Assembly (NCBI GenBank): GCA_964634605.1
Contig: CAZWLJ010000056.1
Coordinates: 1 to 15,838, forward strand
Direction of reading: 5' to 3'
Origin: UPXZ01 sp964634605
Lineage (GTDB): Bacteria; Bacteroidota; Bacteroidia; Bacteroidales; Paludibacteraceae
DNA: 15,838 nt
This document shows, one piece after another, positions 14,734-15,838 of this stretch. The position numbers and the translations under genes were made by a program. The notes under the pieces were generated by a model. That model worked only from the letters and a program-made list of their open reading frames with translations, was not told the origin of the DNA and did not search any database. The first letter of the stretch is position 1. Every line of letters starts with the position of its first letter.

Positions 14734-14825
14734 CTTATAGGTGTAAAATTTAAAACCGAATTGAAGTTAACGTGATTTCGATATAAAAATTCATTTAACC
14801 AATTCAAATACAATTATCTGTATTA

Positions 14826-14963
14826 CCGCAGGAAATTAATATCCATAGAAATAGTTTATTAAATAATATGATTATCCGTCAGGAGATAAATATATCAATT
14901 CCCTACGGGAACTGAATCAAAAACAAAAACACGTTTCTATTGATATTTAAGTCCTAACGGACT
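14826..14963. repeat. Family of degenerate CC-NNNN-GG palindromes in AT-rich flanks
   Basis: Four related cores occur: CCGCAGG (14826), TCCGTCAGGA (14875-14884), TTCCCTACGGGAA (14899-14911) and AGTCCTAACGGACT (14950-14963). The last two are perfect 5-bp hairpins with 3- and 4-base loops. Flanks are AT-rich with shared TATC/GATA and TTTCTAT/ATAGAAA pieces. They lie in the 3' untranslated part of the edge gene's transcript. Similar NNCCxTAxGGNN elements are common between genes in Bacteroidota. Confidence 0.5.
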
Positions 14964-14989
14964 ATTTCTGATATCGAACTCACGTGAAG

Positions 14990-15838
14990 TTAACCAACCA
15001 GATTATCGTTATCGATTTGATGTGCAATTTTATCCAATCCTAAATTCCGGAAAGTTTGTTTAACGAACTGGAGATCGTTCTGGTATTGTTGGGAGATACG
15101 TTCTTCGGGGTCTTTGACCGGATTTTTAGCAAGTTTGTAAATATTAATATAGCTTTTGCCGGTAAGCAACTGTACAAAACGTGAAAATTCCGATTTGTTA
15201 CGATAAAGCACCTCTTTATCCACTTCATTTAGCAAATAATAAACGGCTAAAAATTGCCGTCTGAGAGTAATATCAACTTCCGGGAGGGCATTTCGATCAT
15301 CTTTTTCCTGCAACTTAATTTCATCATTTTCAATTTCTTCAAGTGCAGGATTGATAGAAATACCGTTTTCGATTTGATAATCAATCAGATCGACCAATTT
15401 CTGACATTTTTGAATGAATTCGTCTTCTTGTTTTTTAGTTGTAGTGTTGTATCCATCTATCAAACAATATTCTTTACATTCAGCAATTATTTTTTTTACA
15501 AATTGCATTTTTTCACCTAAATCATCCATTTCTTTTGAAATTTCCAGCACATCATTAAAAGAATACCAAAAATTAAATTCGTTATTAATGCCGTAGTAAT
15601 CGTTGTATAATTCTTTAAGAGAAAATAACAACCTATCAATATGACTGATTAAAACTTTATAATTAGTTTCAGAAATTTTAAAAGATAATGTACGATACAT
15701 ATTTGCCCGAATATCCCATTCTTCGACAGAATATCCAAAAAACAATTTTGCTTTTTTTATAGTAGCTTTGAATGTAACTTCGAGGATATTTTTAAAGACA
15801 TCGTATTGAAACAAACTGGTATCTTCATTTAAAATTTT
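14990..15838 (-). CDS. Unrecognised AT-rich gene, 5' end beyond the window
   Basis: I do not recognise this protein. The frame is open from the stop at 14990 to the right edge, reading KILNEDTSLFQYD..., so the TTG at 15814 is probably internal and the true start lies outside; at least 282 residues are present. The visible part is hydrophilic and strongly helical, with Lys/Glu/Asn/Ile-rich composition and no signal peptide or transmembrane segment in view. The C-terminal 90 residues (LRRQFLAVYYLLNEV..., then FVQLLTGKSYINIYK and FVKQTFRNLGLDKIAHQID) form a compact pattern I associate only loosely with C-terminal domains of Bacteroidota accessory-element proteins. Base composition differs from the rest: bases 15721-15780 contain 16 G+C of 60, against 33 of 60 in a stretch of the PBP1A gene (9181-9240). 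Acquisition by transfer is likely. Confidence 0.75.
   Translation of the reverse strand, partial: KILNEDTSLFQYDVFKNILEVTFKATIKKAKLFFGYSVEEWDIRANMYRTLSFKISETNYKVLISHIDRLLFSLKELYNDYYGINNEFNFWYSFNDVLEISKEMDDLGEKMQFVKKIIAECKEYCLIDGYNTTTKKQEDEFIQKCQKLVDLIDYQIENGISINPALEEIENDEIKLQEKDDRNALPEVDITLRRQFLAVYYLLNEVDKEVLYRNKSEFSRFVQLLTGKSYINIYKLAKNPVKDPEERISQQYQNDLQFVKQTFRNLGLDKIAHQIDNDNLVG

Larger units (their letters stand above)
14116..14989. other. Gene-free, repeat-rich intergenic region of 874 bases
   Basis: No reading frame here looks like a real gene; the longest (plus strand, ending at 14297) translates the CACAGAG repeats. In order it holds an AT-rich leader of the DUF6266-type gene, the phased CACAGAG array, two small hairpins (14343-14354 GCCC/GGGC; 14361-14373 GCTC/GAGC), a possible minus-strand promoter box, a G-run tandem, a CTTCG...CTCAG motif, A-rich purine tracts (14580-14630), a 13-bp hairpin and a set of CC-NNNN-GG palindromes. 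It resembles a store of degenerate intergenic repeats rather than a lost gene. Confidence 0.7.

Noticed and set aside
15812..15814. TTG at 15814 as the start codon of the right-edge gene
   Set aside because: The same frame stays open to the last base of the window with similar amino-acid composition, and no Shine-Dalgarno site precedes the TTG, so the start is more likely outside.

Overview
The window looks like a chromosomal segment of a member of the Bacteroidota, most likely Bacteroidales. The reasons are six or more promoter boxes of the form TAnnTTTG at sensible distances from gene starts, generally weak Shine-Dalgarno sites, a paired Gfo/Idh oxidoreductase and DUF1080 protein, a PBP1A gene followed by a TPR gene, and a DUF6266-type protein. 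The species cannot be named from the sequence.

Layout, left to right. (1) 1-53 is the 5' part of a tRNA-Pro(UGG) on the minus strand, running off the left edge, with its own promoter. (2) 259-3513 is a minus-strand operon transcribed in the order NlpC/P60 endopeptidase with SH3 domains (YkfC-like), dipeptide epimerase with a Tat-type leader, pirin. The first two enzymes are the classic pair for breaking down murein peptides: release of L-Ala-D-Glu, then epimerisation to L-Ala-L-Glu. Both carry export signals here. (3) 3643-6436 is a second minus-strand pair: a Tat-exported Gfo/Idh/MocA oxidoreductase and a secreted protein with two DUF1080 (3-keto-glycoside hydrolase type) domains, closed by a clear terminator. 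(4) 6563-12335 is a plus-strand block: hemW-like radical SAM protein, then PBP1A and a large exported TPR protein, 20 bases apart and probably co-transcribed, ending in a perfect 13-bp hairpin.

(5) 12336-12703 has no gene but holds a dyad, a near-consensus Bacteroidetes promoter and, about 190 bases downstream, a bidirectional terminator: the layout of a small RNA gene of roughly 215 nt. (6) 12704-13198 is a DEDDh 3'-5' exonuclease on the minus strand. (7) From about 13200 rightwards the character changes to accessory DNA: interrupted palindromes, a DUF6266-type gene (13489-14115), an 874-base repeat-rich stretch (14116-14989), and an AT-rich unrecognised gene (14990 to the right edge) that is cut off at its 5' end.

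The left 12 kb is mostly cell-wall turnover and synthesis, sugar oxidation and housekeeping. No defence system, CRISPR array, integrase or transposase gene is visible. The most interesting material is non-coding: the candidate small RNA with an operator-like dyad, and the repeat region, which contains a CACAGAG array phased at 10-11 bp, a G-run tandem, a family of degenerate CC-NNNN-GG palindromes, and two related CTTCG...CTCAG motifs flanking the DUF6266 gene.
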